Below are positions 25,741 through 34,895 of a DNA stretch of 64,000 nt, piece after piece (position 1 is the stretch's first letter; each line of letters starts with the position of its first letter). Under the pieces are notes generated by a model. The model was not told the DNA's origin. It searched no databases and worked only from the letters and a program-made list of their open reading frames with translations. The position numbers were made by a program, and so were the translations under genes. The DNA is taken from positions 1,178,001 through 1,242,000 of the forward strand of contig NZ_ADVG01000004.1 in the NCBI RefSeq assembly GCF_000178855.1, written 5' to 3'. The DNA is from Ktedonobacter racemifer DSM 44963. GTDB taxonomy: Bacteria; Chloroflexota; Ktedonobacteria; Ktedonobacterales; Ktedonobacteraceae.

Positions 25741-26928
25741 TCAGGCACCGGCGTGGTGTGTGCTGAGGTGCTCGCGGATCGCGATGGCGGCGGCGGCCCC
25801 CTCACCGGCCGCGCTGACCAGTTGCTTGGTGCTTCCGGCGCGTACGTCGCCCGCGGCGAAAATGCCCTCGATGTTCGTCTGGAAATCCGCGCCTGTCCGT
25901 ATAAAGCCCTGGGCATTGGAGGCGACGGTGGCGCGAAATGGCTCGCTATTGGGCTGGAGGCCAATAAAGATAAAGGCCGCGGCGGGATGCAATTCCTCTT
26001 GCTTCCCACTCTGCGTGTCTTTGACTACAAGCGTCGTGATGCGATTATTCTCCCCCTTAAACTCCACAATCTCGGTGTTATAGCGTACCTTAATCTCGGG
26101 GGTCGAGAGCGCTTTATCAATCGCGAGCTTGCTGGCAGAGAGGCGCTCTCCTCGTGCGAGGATGGTCACCTGGGGGCTAAAGCGCGTCAAGAAGACGGCC
26201 TCCTCTACGGCACTATTGCCACTGCCCACCACCACAACATCCTGCCCCTTATAGAAGGGCCCATCGCAGGTGGCACAGAAATGGATGCCCGCGCCAATAT
26301 ACTCACTTTCGCCGGGCACATCCAGGCGCTTATAGCTTGAACCTGTAGCAAGCAAGATGGCATTACAGCGATAGCGGGTCCCATCCTCGCTCTCAACGAA
26401 GTGCGCGTCGAGATCGTTGCCCACACGCACCACGTTCTGAGCCGAGATCATCTCGACGTCGAAGCGCTTTGCCTGCTCGATCACGCGCTCGGCGAACTCG
26501 CCACCCGTTACACCGTGGGGAAAGCCGGGATAGTTGTCCAGGCGCTCAGTAATGCCCGCCTGCCCACCCAGGCTCGAACGCTCAATCACCAGCACATCAT
26601 AGCCATCACGAGCAATATAAATCGCAGCGGTAAGAGCCGTGGGGCCACCACCGACGACGATGAGATCATAGAAGGTACACTGTGCCTTGATATCCAGGCC
26701 CAACTTCTCGGCAAGCTCCGCGTTTGATGGCTCTATGAGCACACCCTGGTCATCAAACACGATGGTTGGGATCGACATCCCGCCCTTTTGCAGCTCACGC
26801 ACATACGCCTGCGCCTGCTCATCCTCTTCAATGTCGATGTAGTCATAGCGCACACGCTGTTCGCCCAGGAACTTCTTGCTCCGCTTACAATCACTGCACC
26901 AGTTGGTGCCATATAACTTAATGGTCAT
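25741..26928 (-). CDS. Glutaredoxin-thioredoxin reductase fusion protein
   Basis: The 395-residue protein starts with a glutaredoxin/NrdH-like domain (IKLYGTNWCSDCKRSKKFL, CxxC at about residues 11-14, residues 1-80). It continues as a complete FAD/NAD(P)H thioredoxin reductase: GGGPTALTAAIY dinucleotide motif, redox pair FCATCDGPFYKG, VVGSGNSAVEEA for NAD(P)H, and GIFAAGDVRAGSTKQL for FAD. The fused redoxin probably receives electrons from the reductase. GPTAL replaces the usual GPAGL. The ATG at 26928 is preceded by AGAAGG. Confidence 0.92.
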   Translation of the reverse strand: MTIKLYGTNWCSDCKRSKKFLGEQRVRYDYIDIEEDEQAQAYVRELQKGGMSIPTIVFDDQGVLIEPSNAELAEKLGLDIKAQCTFYDLIVVGGGPTALTAAIYIARDGYDVLVIERSSLGGQAGITERLDNYPGFPHGVTGGEFAERVIEQAKRFDVEMISAQNVVRVGNDLDAHFVESEDGTRYRCNAILLATGSSYKRLDVPGESEYIGAGIHFCATCDGPFYKGQDVVVVGSGNSAVEEAVFLTRFSPQVTILARGERLSASKLAIDKALSTPEIKVRYNTEIVEFKGENNRITTLVVKDTQSGKQEELHPAAAFIFIGLQPNSEPFRATVASNAQGFIRTGADFQTNIEGIFAAGDVRAGSTKQLVSAAGEGAAAAIAIREHLSTHHAGA

Positions 26929-26978
26929 ACCTAGCCTTCTCCTCCCTGTTGTCACTATACCTTTCTTCAGCATACCCG

Positions 26979-27034
26979 ATAAAGAGCAAGAAAAAAAGCG
27001 GCTCGTGTGAGCCGCTTTTTTTCTTGCTCTTTAT
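26979..27034. terminator. 26-bp perfect hairpin with A/T tracts, bordering ABC operon end
   Basis: Arms 26979-27004 and 27009-27034 pair perfectly with a GTGT loop. They contain AAAAAAA and TTTTTTT in the stem and directly follow the stop codon of the ABC ATPase (minus strand). A good candidate for ending the importer operon transcript. Confidence 0.8.
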
Positions 27035-27841
27035 TTAACCAAGCACACGTCCGAGGAATTTGCGCGTACGCTCGTTCTGTGTATCGTTGAAGATTTGTTG
27101 AGGGGGACCTTGCTCCACAATCTGGGCCTTGTCCATAAAGACCACGTGATCCGCGACATCGCGGGCAAAGCCCATCTCGTGAGTCACGACGACCATGGTC
27201 ATGCCCTCTTCGGCCAGTTGGCGCATAACGGCCAGTACCTCGCCCACTAGCTCGGGATCCAGGGCCGAGGTCGCTTCGTCAAAGAGCATCAATTTAGGGT
27301 TCATCGCCAGCGCACGCGCGATCGCCACGCGTTGCTGCTGACCACCAGAGAGCCGGTGTGGATAGGCATCAGCCTTCTCTGACAAACCAACTTTGCGCAA
27401 TAGTTCATGGGCCTGCTCGATTACTTCGTCCTTCGGGCGGTGCTGAACCTGGATAGGCGCCTCGATAATGTTTTGTAGGGCGGTCTTATGCGCAAAGAGA
27501 TTAAAACGCTGAAAGACAAAGCCAACCTGCGAGCGCATAAGCGCGATATTGGCCTCACTATCCTCAATCAGCTTCCCATTCTTCTCGCGATAGCCAACAA
27601 GCTGCCCATCGATATAGATACGCCCACCATCAATCTTCTCAAGATGGTTCAAACAACGCAGCAAGGTCGTCTTACCTGAGCCGCTGGGGCCGATGACGAC
27701 AACCACCTGTCCGCGATCAACGGTAAAATCGACGCCGTCAAGCACAACGTTGCTACCAAAGCACTTCACCAGTTGTTCGGTACGCACCATGTGCGTTGCT
27801 GTCTGCGCCTCTGAGGCTGCTGTCTGCTGTACATCTTCCAT
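27035..27841 (-). CDS. Polar amino-acid ABC transporter, ATP-binding protein
   Basis: The 268-residue ATPase has Walker A GPSGSGKTT, the Q-loop FVFQRFNLFAHKTALQNI, signature LSGGQQQRVAIARALAM, Walker B LMLFDEATSALDPELVGEV and the switch VVVTHEMGFARDVADHVVFM. This sequence set is characteristic of the GlnQ/HisP subfamily importing polar amino acids. It is the last gene of a three-gene operon with permease and binding protein just upstream. Confidence 0.95.
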   Translation of the reverse strand: MEDVQQTAASEAQTATHMVRTEQLVKCFGSNVVLDGVDFTVDRGQVVVVIGPSGSGKTTLLRCLNHLEKIDGGRIYIDGQLVGYREKNGKLIEDSEANIALMRSQVGFVFQRFNLFAHKTALQNIIEAPIQVQHRPKDEVIEQAHELLRKVGLSEKADAYPHRLSGGQQQRVAIARALAMNPKLMLFDEATSALDPELVGEVLAVMRQLAEEGMTMVVVTHEMGFARDVADHVVFMDKAQIVEQGPPQQIFNDTQNERTRKFLGRVLG

Positions 27842-27855
27842 TAATGCATCCCTCC

Positions 27856-28611
27856 TTATCTAGCAAATTCACGATCACGGCCACTACCAAAACCAAGGAG
27901 GCGCTGGCCGAAGCTCTTGTTGACACTGATTGCTGGCTTGCGATCAGGATCCAGGCGGCGCTCAATCCAGCGCTGGATCACATCCCAGATGGTGGTCAGG
28001 ATCAGGTAGTAGACGGTCGCTACGATGAGGAGCTCGAAGATATTGAAGGTTGGCGCGCCAAAGGTACGCGCGGTGCCAGTCAGCTCAAGCATACCGATAA
28101 CGGTCGCGATAGAGGTCGTCTTGAGCATGTTGTTGAATTCGTTGCCCAGGGGAGGAATAACCACGCGCGCGGCCTGAGGAAGAATAATACGCCGCATCGC
28201 TACCCAGTAGCGCATACCCAGCGCCTTAGAGGCCTCCATCTGGCCGGGATCAACCGCGCCAATAGCCGCGCGAATAATTTCGGACATATATGCGCCTTCA
28301 TTCAGCGAGAAGGCCACCAGTATACAGGCAAAATCGGGGAGCAAGAGGCCAGGAACGATCTTCGGTAGACCGGTCCACAGGAGCAGCACCTGCACCAGCA
28401 GCGGGCTGCCACGGAAGAACCAGAGGTATGCTCGTGCGATCCATTGCAGCGCCGGCCACTTCGACATCTGCATCAGGGCCAGGAATAAGCCCAGGATGAC
28501 ACCCAGGGTCTGAGCCACGACGGAGACCCATAGCACGAGCCAGGCCGCCTTTAGGAAATAGAGGTTGGGGTCCTGGAAAAGGTAGAACCAGACAAGATCC
28601 CAGTTAAACAT
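27856..28611 (-). CDS. Polar amino-acid ABC transporter, permease
   Basis: The 251-residue membrane protein matches HisM/GlnP-type permeases: LWVSVVAQTLGVILGLFLAL, AYLWFFRGSPLLVQVLLLW, the EAA-loop region IRAAIGAVDPGQMEASKALG and the PLGNEFNNMLKTTSIATVIG segment. AGGAGGGCG sits just before the ATG at 28611. It lies between the ATPase (14 bases apart) and the binding protein, from which it is separated by a 58-bp palindrome. Confidence 0.94.
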   Translation of the reverse strand: MFNWDLVWFYLFQDPNLYFLKAAWLVLWVSVVAQTLGVILGLFLALMQMSKWPALQWIARAYLWFFRGSPLLVQVLLLWTGLPKIVPGLLLPDFACILVAFSLNEGAYMSEIIRAAIGAVDPGQMEASKALGMRYWVAMRRIILPQAARVVIPPLGNEFNNMLKTTSIATVIGMLELTGTARTFGAPTFNIFELLIVATVYYLILTTIWDVIQRWIERRLDPDRKPAISVNKSFGQRLLGFGSGRDREFAR

Positions 28612-28635
28612 GAACGCCCTCCTGATAACGTAGGC

Positions 28636-28693
28636 TGATGTGTTTTGTCTGGCACTCCTGGCGTACGCCAGGAGTGCCAGACAAAACACATCA
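28636..28693. repeat. 58-bp perfect palindrome between binding-protein and permease genes
   Basis: Two 29-base arms meet without a loop at GCGTACGC. It begins one base after the binding-protein stop codon (minus strand) and ends about 25 bases before the permease start. Inside an operon such a structure could stabilise the upstream mRNA and lower transcription of downstream genes, giving excess binding protein, a known pattern for importer operons. Confidence 0.85.
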
Positions 28694-28694
28694 A

Positions 28695-29588
28695 TTATAT
28701 TTTCTCATCATTGGTAAAGCCCCACTTTGTAAAGAGCTTATCGTAAGTGCCATCAGCTTTCAGCGCCTGAAACGCCTTCTGCACCGCATTCTGCATCTCC
28801 GCGTCTCCCTTGCGGATGACTATCCCACTGGGAGCGGCCTCGATCACGGGACCACCGTACGCGAACTGCTCAGGATGGAGCCTGTTATAGTAACCAGCGG
28901 AGAGCGATCCCTGGAAGGTCGCATCCACACGGCGGTCAACCAGCGCCTGAATAACATCGGTCTCCGTACCCAGTACCATTACCTTAATCGCAGACTTCCC
29001 TTTGGCCTCGCAGGCCTTTGAGGTCGTGGTTAACTTCTCCTGCTGGCTGGTACCGTTCTGTACACTGACATTCAGGCCACATAGGTCATCAACACCTTTA
29101 ACATTCTTGGGATTGCCGTTCTGGACGAGAAGCGCCGAACCAGCCTGCATATACTCGACGAAATCAAATTTAGGCAAACGTTTAGGGCTCATGTAGACGC
29201 TCGACACGATAATATCGAAGCGCTTATTATTCAGATCGTCAAAGATGGTATCGAAGCTCGTCTTAACAACGTTTACCTTCACCCCCATATGCGCGGCCAG
29301 GGCCTGGGAGAGGTCGATATCGAAGCCAGTATATTGATTGCTCGTTTGATCGACATACTCCATAGGGAAATAGGTTGGATCAGTGCCAATAGTGAGCGTA
29401 CCTGCGGTCTGGAGATCCTTGGGCGCGGGTACATTGGGTGTCACCTTGGCCAGCTGTTCATTTGAGGTTGTGCTACTGTTGCCACCGCAGGCAGAGATAA
29501 TGAGGGTGAGCAGCAACATACACATAAGCACGATTATAAACTTTTTGGGGCGAAGGCGCCGAAGAGAAGCGTTCTTCTGCGAGTTCAT
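28695..29588 (-). CDS. Polar amino-acid ABC transporter, substrate-binding lipoprotein
   Basis: This protein of about 297 residues begins with a lipoprotein signal (FIIVLMCMLLLTLIISACGG, lipobox Cys). The SBP_bac_3 fold follows: TLTIGTDPTYFPMEYVD, GFDIDLSQALAAHMGVKVNV, FDTIFDDLNNKRFDIIVSSV, and QALVDRRVDATFQGS. These are typical for binding proteins of polar amino acids. Start at 29588 chosen from spacing to AGAAAGG; 29597 and 29624 are alternatives. First gene of the importer operon. Confidence 0.93.
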   Translation of the reverse strand: MNSQKNASLRRLRPKKFIIVLMCMLLLTLIISACGGNSSTTSNEQLAKVTPNVPAPKDLQTAGTLTIGTDPTYFPMEYVDQTSNQYTGFDIDLSQALAAHMGVKVNVVKTSFDTIFDDLNNKRFDIIVSSVYMSPKRLPKFDFVEYMQAGSALLVQNGNPKNVKGVDDLCGLNVSVQNGTSQQEKLTTTSKACEAKGKSAIKVMVLGTETDVIQALVDRRVDATFQGSLSAGYYNRLHPEQFAYGGPVIEAAPSGIVIRKGDAEMQNAVQKAFQALKADGTYDKLFTKWGFTNDEKI

Positions 29589-30055
29589 GATGTACATGCA
29601 CCTTTCTCTTGTGCTTTGCGTCAACAGTTACGTTTCCACGCAGCACTCTTCTGCCCACCCGATTCAGGAACAAATAGCTCTCTCAAATAAGACAACCTGA
29701 TGTACTATAGGAAGACGTTAACAAGACACAAATTTACAAAAATCGATGTATTAGCACACACCTTAAGGAGGAATGATAACACACCTCGCCCCTGATTAAA
29801 AGAGCAACAACCCCGCCAGGGAAAAGTATACGCACTATATTCGGATGGAGTGGCATAGTAAAAAAATACCTACAGCCTTCTCGATCACGACTACTTTATA
29901 CCATTAACCAGAATACTTGAGCTTGTATAAGCGTTATGCTTGTATGTATGCTTTAAAGAACAGAAGTAAAGAATATGGGGATTCGCGCAAGCCAGGAATA
30001 TCGGCTTGCGACAATACTGGGTGAAGGTCATGACATACAAAGGAGGATTCTGTAA
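29589..30055. promoter_or_regulatory. AT-rich divergent promoter region
   Basis: This 467-bp gene-free region separates the importer operon from thiO. It contains several AT-rich stretches and one small hairpin (CGCAAGCC 29986-29993, GGCTTGCG 30003-30010) shortly upstream of thiO. No TPP riboswitch core was found despite the thiamine-related gene. Exact promoters cannot be assigned. Confidence 0.4.
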
Positions 30056-31180
30056 ATGACCATTACAAGCAACGCAGACACCATCATTATGGGAGGGGGA
30101 GTTACAGGCTGCTCTATTGCTTATCATTTGCAACAAGCGGGGGCCAGAGTGACAGTCATAGAGCGCGAAGAGATCGCTTCCGAGTCTTCAAGTGCCGCCG
30201 CTGGTATGCTAGCGCCCATTGGAGGGATGCGCCAGGGAGATGCCTTTACCGACCTGCTCATCGCCGGGCGCAAACTCAACCTTGAGCTGCTACCACAAAT
30301 CCAGGCAACCAGCGGCGTTCAGACGGAATATCATCGCCCGGGCTCACTGCGCATCGCCAATAGCGAGGAGGAGGCACAGCGCTTACGCGAGCGCTTTAAC
30401 GACTGGCAAAATCTGCAACAGGAGGTGCGCTGGCTCAATGGAGACGAAGCGCGAGGAATTGAGCCCTTACTCGGAGCGGAGACATGTGCAGCCGTCTACG
30501 CGCCCCACGAGGGCTCGATGAAACCCGCGGGCGTTACCCGGGCGTACGCAGGCGCAGCACGTGCCATAGGAGTGCGCTTCATTGAACGCTGCGAGGTAAT
30601 CGGCATCGAACGCGAGGACTATATGGTTACTGCTGTCCGCACCTCAACCGGAGATATCCTGCCCTGCCAGCACCTGGTTGTCGCAGCCGGAGCCTGGTCG
30701 GGACGCTGTGGCGATTGGCTAGGCTTTGATCTCCCCGTCACGCCGACACGGGGGCAGATCCTGGCCCTGCATCAGCCCGAGCCTCCCCTGACCCATATCC
30801 TCTCTGGCGAGGGCATCTACCTGATTCCCAAGCCTGACAATACCATATTTGTAGGCGCAACAGTCGAAAAGGCAGGATTCGACAAGCGCCTGACCGCTGG
30901 CGCCATCGCGTCGCTACTCAATAGCGCCATTCGCGTCGCACCTTCGCTAGAGCAGGCCTTCATTGCCAGAATGTGGGCGGGCCTGCGCCCAGGCACACCC
31001 GATAACCGTCCTATCCTGGGACCCGCCCCCGGCTGGCACAATGTCACCCTGGCAACCGGCCATAATGGCGTGGGCTTCGAATTGAGCGCAATAACGGGCA
31101 AGCTAATTTCCGAGCTGATCCTGACAGGTCAAATGCCCTCCCTCCTCCAACCCTTCGGTGTCGAACGCTTTACACAGTAA
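30056..31180 (+). CDS. thiO: Glycine oxidase ThiO-like FAD-dependent oxidoreductase
   Basis: The 374-residue DAO-family protein begins with the FAD motif TIIMGGGVTGCSIAYHLQQAG and the ESSSAAAGMLAPIGGM segment typical of ThiO. It has the catalytic-domain signature YLIPKPDNTIFVGATVEKAGFD and ends with WAGLRPGTPDNRPILGPAPG and LATGHNGVGFELS. ThiO oxidises glycine to the imine used for the thiazole of thiamine. No other thi gene is nearby, so a more general amine oxidase role is possible. AAAGGAGG precedes the ATG. Confidence 0.88.
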   Translation: MTITSNADTIIMGGGVTGCSIAYHLQQAGARVTVIEREEIASESSSAAAGMLAPIGGMRQGDAFTDLLIAGRKLNLELLPQIQATSGVQTEYHRPGSLRIANSEEEAQRLRERFNDWQNLQQEVRWLNGDEARGIEPLLGAETCAAVYAPHEGSMKPAGVTRAYAGAARAIGVRFIERCEVIGIEREDYMVTAVRTSTGDILPCQHLVVAAGAWSGRCGDWLGFDLPVTPTRGQILALHQPEPPLTHILSGEGIYLIPKPDNTIFVGATVEKAGFDKRLTAGAIASLLNSAIRVAPSLEQAFIARMWAGLRPGTPDNRPILGPAPGWHNVTLATGHNGVGFELSAITGKLISELILTGQMPSLLQPFGVERFTQ

Positions 31181-31186
31181 CGCGGG

Positions 31187-31272
31187 ACGACGCTACTAAA
31201 GTACGCGTCTACATATCATGATATGGAGCAGGTCGTACCATGATATGTAGACGCGTACTTTAGTAGCGTCGT
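31187..31272. terminator. 34-bp perfect hairpin between convergent genes
   Basis: Arms 31187-31220 and 31239-31272 are perfect complements around an 18-nt loop, the longest stem in the window. It fills the 100-base gap between thiO (plus) and the PhyH gene (minus) and probably terminates both. Confidence 0.85.
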
Positions 31273-31281
31273 GTCCTCTCT

Positions 31282-32091
31282 CTAATGCGGGCCGCCGATC
31301 TCAACTCCACATGGGCCGCCGCCAGTGTTCTCATCGATTGTGACCTCTGCGCCCTGCATGGTCAGGATGGGGCGATACCAGCGCGACATGCGCTCGGATG
31401 AGCGGCCAATGTAGTGACAGATGAAGGAACGCCGGAAGTGGTCGCGAGTCGAGTTCGGCTGCGATCCATGCACTAAGCTGCCATTGAAGAAGAGGACATC
31501 GCCAGAAGCTAGATTGACCGGAACCGCCTCTAGCCCCTCGGGGATCGGCACAAAATCGCGTGTAAAGGAGACGCTGGCATCCGCCTCCTCCGGGCAGAAG
31601 ATATCCATCTTATGTGTCCCGGGTACCACTTCCAGGCCGCCATTGGCACGATCCGCAGGATCAAGCGCGACCCATGCCGCGATACAGGTCCCAGGCTCGA
31701 CGCGCAGGTAGAAATTATCCTGGTGTAGAGCCTGTCCACGCCCGCCTGCTGGCTTGAAGTAGAGCATACTCTGTGCCGCCAATGGCTCCTCGTCAAAGAG
31801 GTCCTGTAAGATAACAGCCAGGCGTTGATCCAGCAGGTAGCGTCGCGCCACTTCGTTAAAGCGATGAGGATGCATGATACGCGGATACTGCTTGAGAATG
31901 TCGCCACCACTCTGCTCAGGCGCCACTGGCTCAAAAAAGCCGGGTACGGGACCCTGTGCGTGAATGTCCATAAAATTGTCAATCAATGCCTGCACCTCGT
32001 CCTGGTTAAAGACTCCAGGTAAGACCAGGTAGCCCTGCTCATGAAAGCTTGCAAGCTGGTCGGGTGTCAAATGCGTAGCCGCTGTTGCCAT
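31282..32091 (-). CDS. Phytanoyl-CoA dioxygenase (PhyH) family protein
   Basis: The 269-residue protein starts LTPDQLASFHEQGYLVLPGV, the usual PhyH N-terminus. It holds the Fe(II) triad as HxD in QALHQDNFYLRV and the distal His in GSLVHGSQPN, and the 2-oxoglutarate-contacting Arg is probably in the RRSFICHYI strand. It should hydroxylate an unidentified small molecule with O2 and 2-oxoglutarate. The divergent AraC regulator at 32309 may control it; a 31-bp hairpin lies between them. Confidence 0.9.
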   Translation of the reverse strand: MATAATHLTPDQLASFHEQGYLVLPGVFNQDEVQALIDNFMDIHAQGPVPGFFEPVAPEQSGGDILKQYPRIMHPHRFNEVARRYLLDQRLAVILQDLFDEEPLAAQSMLYFKPAGGRGQALHQDNFYLRVEPGTCIAAWVALDPADRANGGLEVVPGTHKMDIFCPEEADASVSFTRDFVPIPEGLEAVPVNLASGDVLFFNGSLVHGSQPNSTRDHFRRSFICHYIGRSSERMSRWYRPILTMQGAEVTIDENTGGGPCGVEIGGPH

Positions 32092-32116
32092 AATCTAGTC
32101 ATCCTTCCTTCTAATT

Positions 32117-32181
32117 CTATGTTCATGTGTGGTGTGGATTGGCAGCCGCAGGCTGCCAATCCACACCACACATGAACATAG
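32117..32181. repeat. 31-bp perfect hairpin in divergent promoter region
   Basis: Arms 32117-32147 and 32151-32181 pair perfectly around GCA, with CCGCAGG at the tip. The right flank carries CGAGCGCCGCAGGCGCGAG followed by AGGTCAAGC, the companion motif of the hairpin family. It is in the 5' region of the PhyH gene and upstream of the AraC gene, so it cannot be a normal 3' terminator. Confidence 0.85.
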
Positions 32182-32308
32182 CGAGCGCCGCAGGCGCGAG
32201 AGGTCAAGCGAATCACTCGCACATAGGCATGAGTCCTAAGAAGAATACTACCCAATAAAGCGCAGAAGAAGAATAGACGCGACAGTCAAAAATATGTACA
32301 ATACTGCT

Positions 32309-33169
32309 ATGCCATATTATGAGACACCCTCCCCACCCTCAGACATTTTTGTCAGTGGACATTTTAGGGAACAGTATGGGTACGCGGTACAACGCTCCCA
32401 CGGCTCGGGCAACTGGCTGATAACCTATACGCTGGAGGGAGAGGGACGCTACCGTCTATACGGCGAAACGATCTCGGCCAGGCCAGGTGATATTATTCTG
32501 CTCAAACCTGGCACGCCTCATGACTACTCCGTGCCACTGGACGGCCTGTGGGACTTCTTCTGGGCACACTTCCAACCGCGCATCGACTGGTTTAGCTGGT
32601 GGAATCTACCCGAGCTGCAACCCGGCCTCTTCAAAGCAGCCCTCCGCACATCACACAGTCAGGAGAGAGCCTACCAGGCCTTTCTCCAATTACATACTGA
32701 TAGTAACGCCTCACTCCTGGAGCAAGCTCATCAGACAGCCAGCGCCCACGCCCTCCTACGGCGCGAATTAGCCCTCAATCGGCTGGAAGAGCTACTCCTG
32801 CTCACTACGCTAGAGACAGAACAGGAGAGACAGCACCTCCTTGATCCACGTGTACAGCAGGTCCTGGACATCATCAGTAAAAACCTGAACGCCCGGCATA
32901 CCGTGGCAACCCTCGCCCAGGAGGTCGCACTCTCCCCCTCCAGGTTGGCGCATCTCTTCAAACAAGAGGTAGGCGATTCACTCATCAATACACTTGTAGG
33001 GCTGCGCCTGATGCATGCGGCACGCCTGCTGACCTTCACCAGCGACAGCATTGCCACCATCGCCGACGAAACTGGCTTCCACTCCGCCTTCTACTTTAGT
33101 CGCCAATTTCAACAACACTTCGGCATGAGTCCACGCGCATATCGAACTACCCAGAAGCAGCATTCGTAG
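32309..33169 (+). CDS. AraC-family transcriptional regulator with cupin sensor
   Basis: This protein of about 286 residues has an AraC-type cupin domain (WLITYTLEGEGRYRLYGETI, ARPGDIILLKPGTPHDY) and two HTH motifs (HTVATLAQEVALSPSRLAHLF and DSIATIADETGFHSAFYFSR, then QQHFGMSPRAYR). This layout is common in regulators of sugar utilisation. Either ATG (32294 or 32309) could start it. Divergent from the PhyH oxygenase; the APH-like gene follows 36 bases downstream on the same strand. Confidence 0.9.
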   Translation: MPYYETPSPPSDIFVSGHFREQYGYAVQRSHGSGNWLITYTLEGEGRYRLYGETISARPGDIILLKPGTPHDYSVPLDGLWDFFWAHFQPRIDWFSWWNLPELQPGLFKAALRTSHSQERAYQAFLQLHTDSNASLLEQAHQTASAHALLRRELALNRLEELLLLTTLETEQERQHLLDPRVQQVLDIISKNLNARHTVATLAQEVALSPSRLAHLFKQEVGDSLINTLVGLRLMHAARLLTFTSDSIATIADETGFHSAFYFSRQFQQHFGMSPRAYRTTQKQHS

Positions 33170-33205
33170 ATAAATGAAAACGCCAGCACAAGGAGGAAGC
33201 AGAAC

Positions 33206-34213
33206 ATGCAGCCAGAGGAGCAAAGAAACCAACTGAGCCAGTTGGTAAGGGAGAACTACGATCTAGGAGGTGATATCACACTGCACGATGTGGCCCACTA
33301 CTGGTTTGAGGACCGAGGCATCTACCAGGTCAGCTCGCCTGATAACAATGGCTTTCTCTTGCGCGCCTTCGGCTACGATGCCACGCCATGGTTAATAGGA
33401 CAGGTAGCCGTGCTTTCATATCTCCACCAACAACAGTATCCTGCGCCCAGAGTACAATACACACGCCAGGGAGAGATTATCGCTCATGCTGGACAATGGA
33501 CAGCTATCCTTGTCTCCTTTATCGAGGGTCAGATGGCAGACTTCGCCCCAGAAACGCTCTCTGCCATGGGCGCTCAACTCTCGCGCCTTCATAAGCTGCC
33601 CGCTGTAGATAGCGCCATGCTCCCACTCTCGCGCCTGCATCCTACGCTGGTGATACCAGAGCACATGAAACAATTGGAGCAAGCCCTGACGCCTCTGCCT
33701 CAAGAGCTACAAAACATGGGCAGCGAGTTTCTCGCCTCACTCCAACGCATACAGCAAACCCATGATCTGCCACAGGGCCTGCTCCATGGAGACTGCTGGC
33801 CCCACAATGCCATACGCACCACCGCTCAAACGCTGGCCTTTATCGACTGGGATGGCGCGGGACTCGGTCCACTAATCCTTGATCTCGGCTATCTGCTCAT
33901 GTATTGCCACCTGGGCAAGCCTCAACTGCCCTCGCTGGAGGCCGAGCCAGCCCTCATTCAGGCTGTTATCAAAGGGTACCTGAGAGCGCGCACCCTTACT
34001 GCTCATGAGCAGACCTACCTTCTCGACGCCATCCGCTACAACCTGGCGCGTCGGGCCGCCAGCGAGAACCTGTTCGCCACCCTTACTGCATCCACTCCCT
34101 GGCAGGAGCAGCTCTGGCTGCAAAAGATGCGCTCTCAATTTGAGGCCAGTGCAACTATCACTAGCATCGCCAGGAACGCCATTCGCCACCTCTCCCTCTC
34201 ACAAAATGCGTAG
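33206..34213 (+). CDS. Phosphotransferase, APH/choline-kinase-like family
   Basis: The 335-residue protein has the kinase-like fold of aminoglycoside phosphotransferases: the Brenner motif LLHGDCWPHNAIR with catalytic Asp, and FIDWDGAGLGPLILDLGYLL with the Mg-binding Asp. The N-terminal lobe includes GFLLRAFGYDATPWLIGQVAVL. It may phosphorylate a small alcohol, homoserine-like substrate or antibiotic; resistance cannot be claimed. A strong RBS (AAGGAGGAAGCAGAAC) precedes the ATG, close behind the AraC gene. Confidence 0.87.
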   Translation: MQPEEQRNQLSQLVRENYDLGGDITLHDVAHYWFEDRGIYQVSSPDNNGFLLRAFGYDATPWLIGQVAVLSYLHQQQYPAPRVQYTRQGEIIAHAGQWTAILVSFIEGQMADFAPETLSAMGAQLSRLHKLPAVDSAMLPLSRLHPTLVIPEHMKQLEQALTPLPQELQNMGSEFLASLQRIQQTHDLPQGLLHGDCWPHNAIRTTAQTLAFIDWDGAGLGPLILDLGYLLMYCHLGKPQLPSLEAEPALIQAVIKGYLRARTLTAHEQTYLLDAIRYNLARRAASENLFATLTASTPWQEQLWLQKMRSQFEASATITSIARNAIRHLSLSQNA

Positions 34214-34460
34214 TCACAAGCCCTGAACAGGACAATACAGGTATTGTTGTATTGGTGAGTCACCTTTCTTTATAGTAAGGCGTGATAAGCATAGGCAAAA
34301 CAACAGGTACGAGTTTATAACTGAAAGAAGCATTATTTTTCCAGGCTGTTAGTGGTACTTGTAGTGCATTAGCGTGTGTTTTAAGTATAATGGTTAAGTA
34401 CAATGGCAGAGCATGCTTCAAATTGAAGCGTGCACATTGCTGCATCATCTGGAGGCACTT

Positions 34461-34895
34461 ATGAAAACGATCACAAGCTCCATCGTCGTTGGTATTTTTA
34501 CGGATATACACAGGGCAACCCAGGCCGTAGAGCAGCTTTGTGTGGCAGAATTTCATAACTGGACACGGTGTAATGCCGCCATGTTCATCGCCCGAGATGG
34601 CGTAGGTACGCCCATCAAGCTTAGCACCATTACCATCCAGGATCTGTTAGACACCCTTGCCTTCACTCCACTCAGCCAGGACGAGCGTTGCTATTACCAG
34701 AAAGAGTTGCTCAAAAAGAATCGCATTATTGTAGTCGTTCAGCCTCCCGAGCGCGTCCATGAAGCCAGAGATATTTTGTTGCGACACGGCGCCTATGACG
34801 CACTCACACATATACCCTGTCACATACCAGAAACCGTCATGAATATACACATCGGTTTCTATAATCCCAACATTCCACAGGGAACGCTCTTGTAA
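34461..34895 (+). CDS. Small protein resembling YflT/general stress 17M-type domain
   Basis: The 144-residue protein begins SSIVVGIFTDIHRATQAVEQL, like the first beta-alpha unit of general-stress YflT-type proteins. A later segment (KNRIIVVVQPPERVHEARDILLRHGAYD) resembles the second half, where the hallmark is a ferredoxin-like repeat. No signal peptide. The ATG at 34461 follows CTGGAGGCACTT. Function unknown; the family resemblance is moderate. Confidence 0.6.
   Translation: MKTITSSIVVGIFTDIHRATQAVEQLCVAEFHNWTRCNAAMFIARDGVGTPIKLSTITIQDLLDTLAFTPLSQDERCYYQKELLKKNRIIVVVQPPERVHEARDILLRHGAYDALTHIPCHIPETVMNIHIGFYNPNIPQGTLL

Noticed and set aside
29769..29800. Seven-codon leader peptide after AAGGAGG
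   Set aside because: The RBS-to-ATG spacing is too short, and no regulated structure follows.
29940..30055. TPP riboswitch upstream of thiO
   Set aside because: No CTGAGA/ACCTGA-type thi-box elements were found; only a small hairpin is present.
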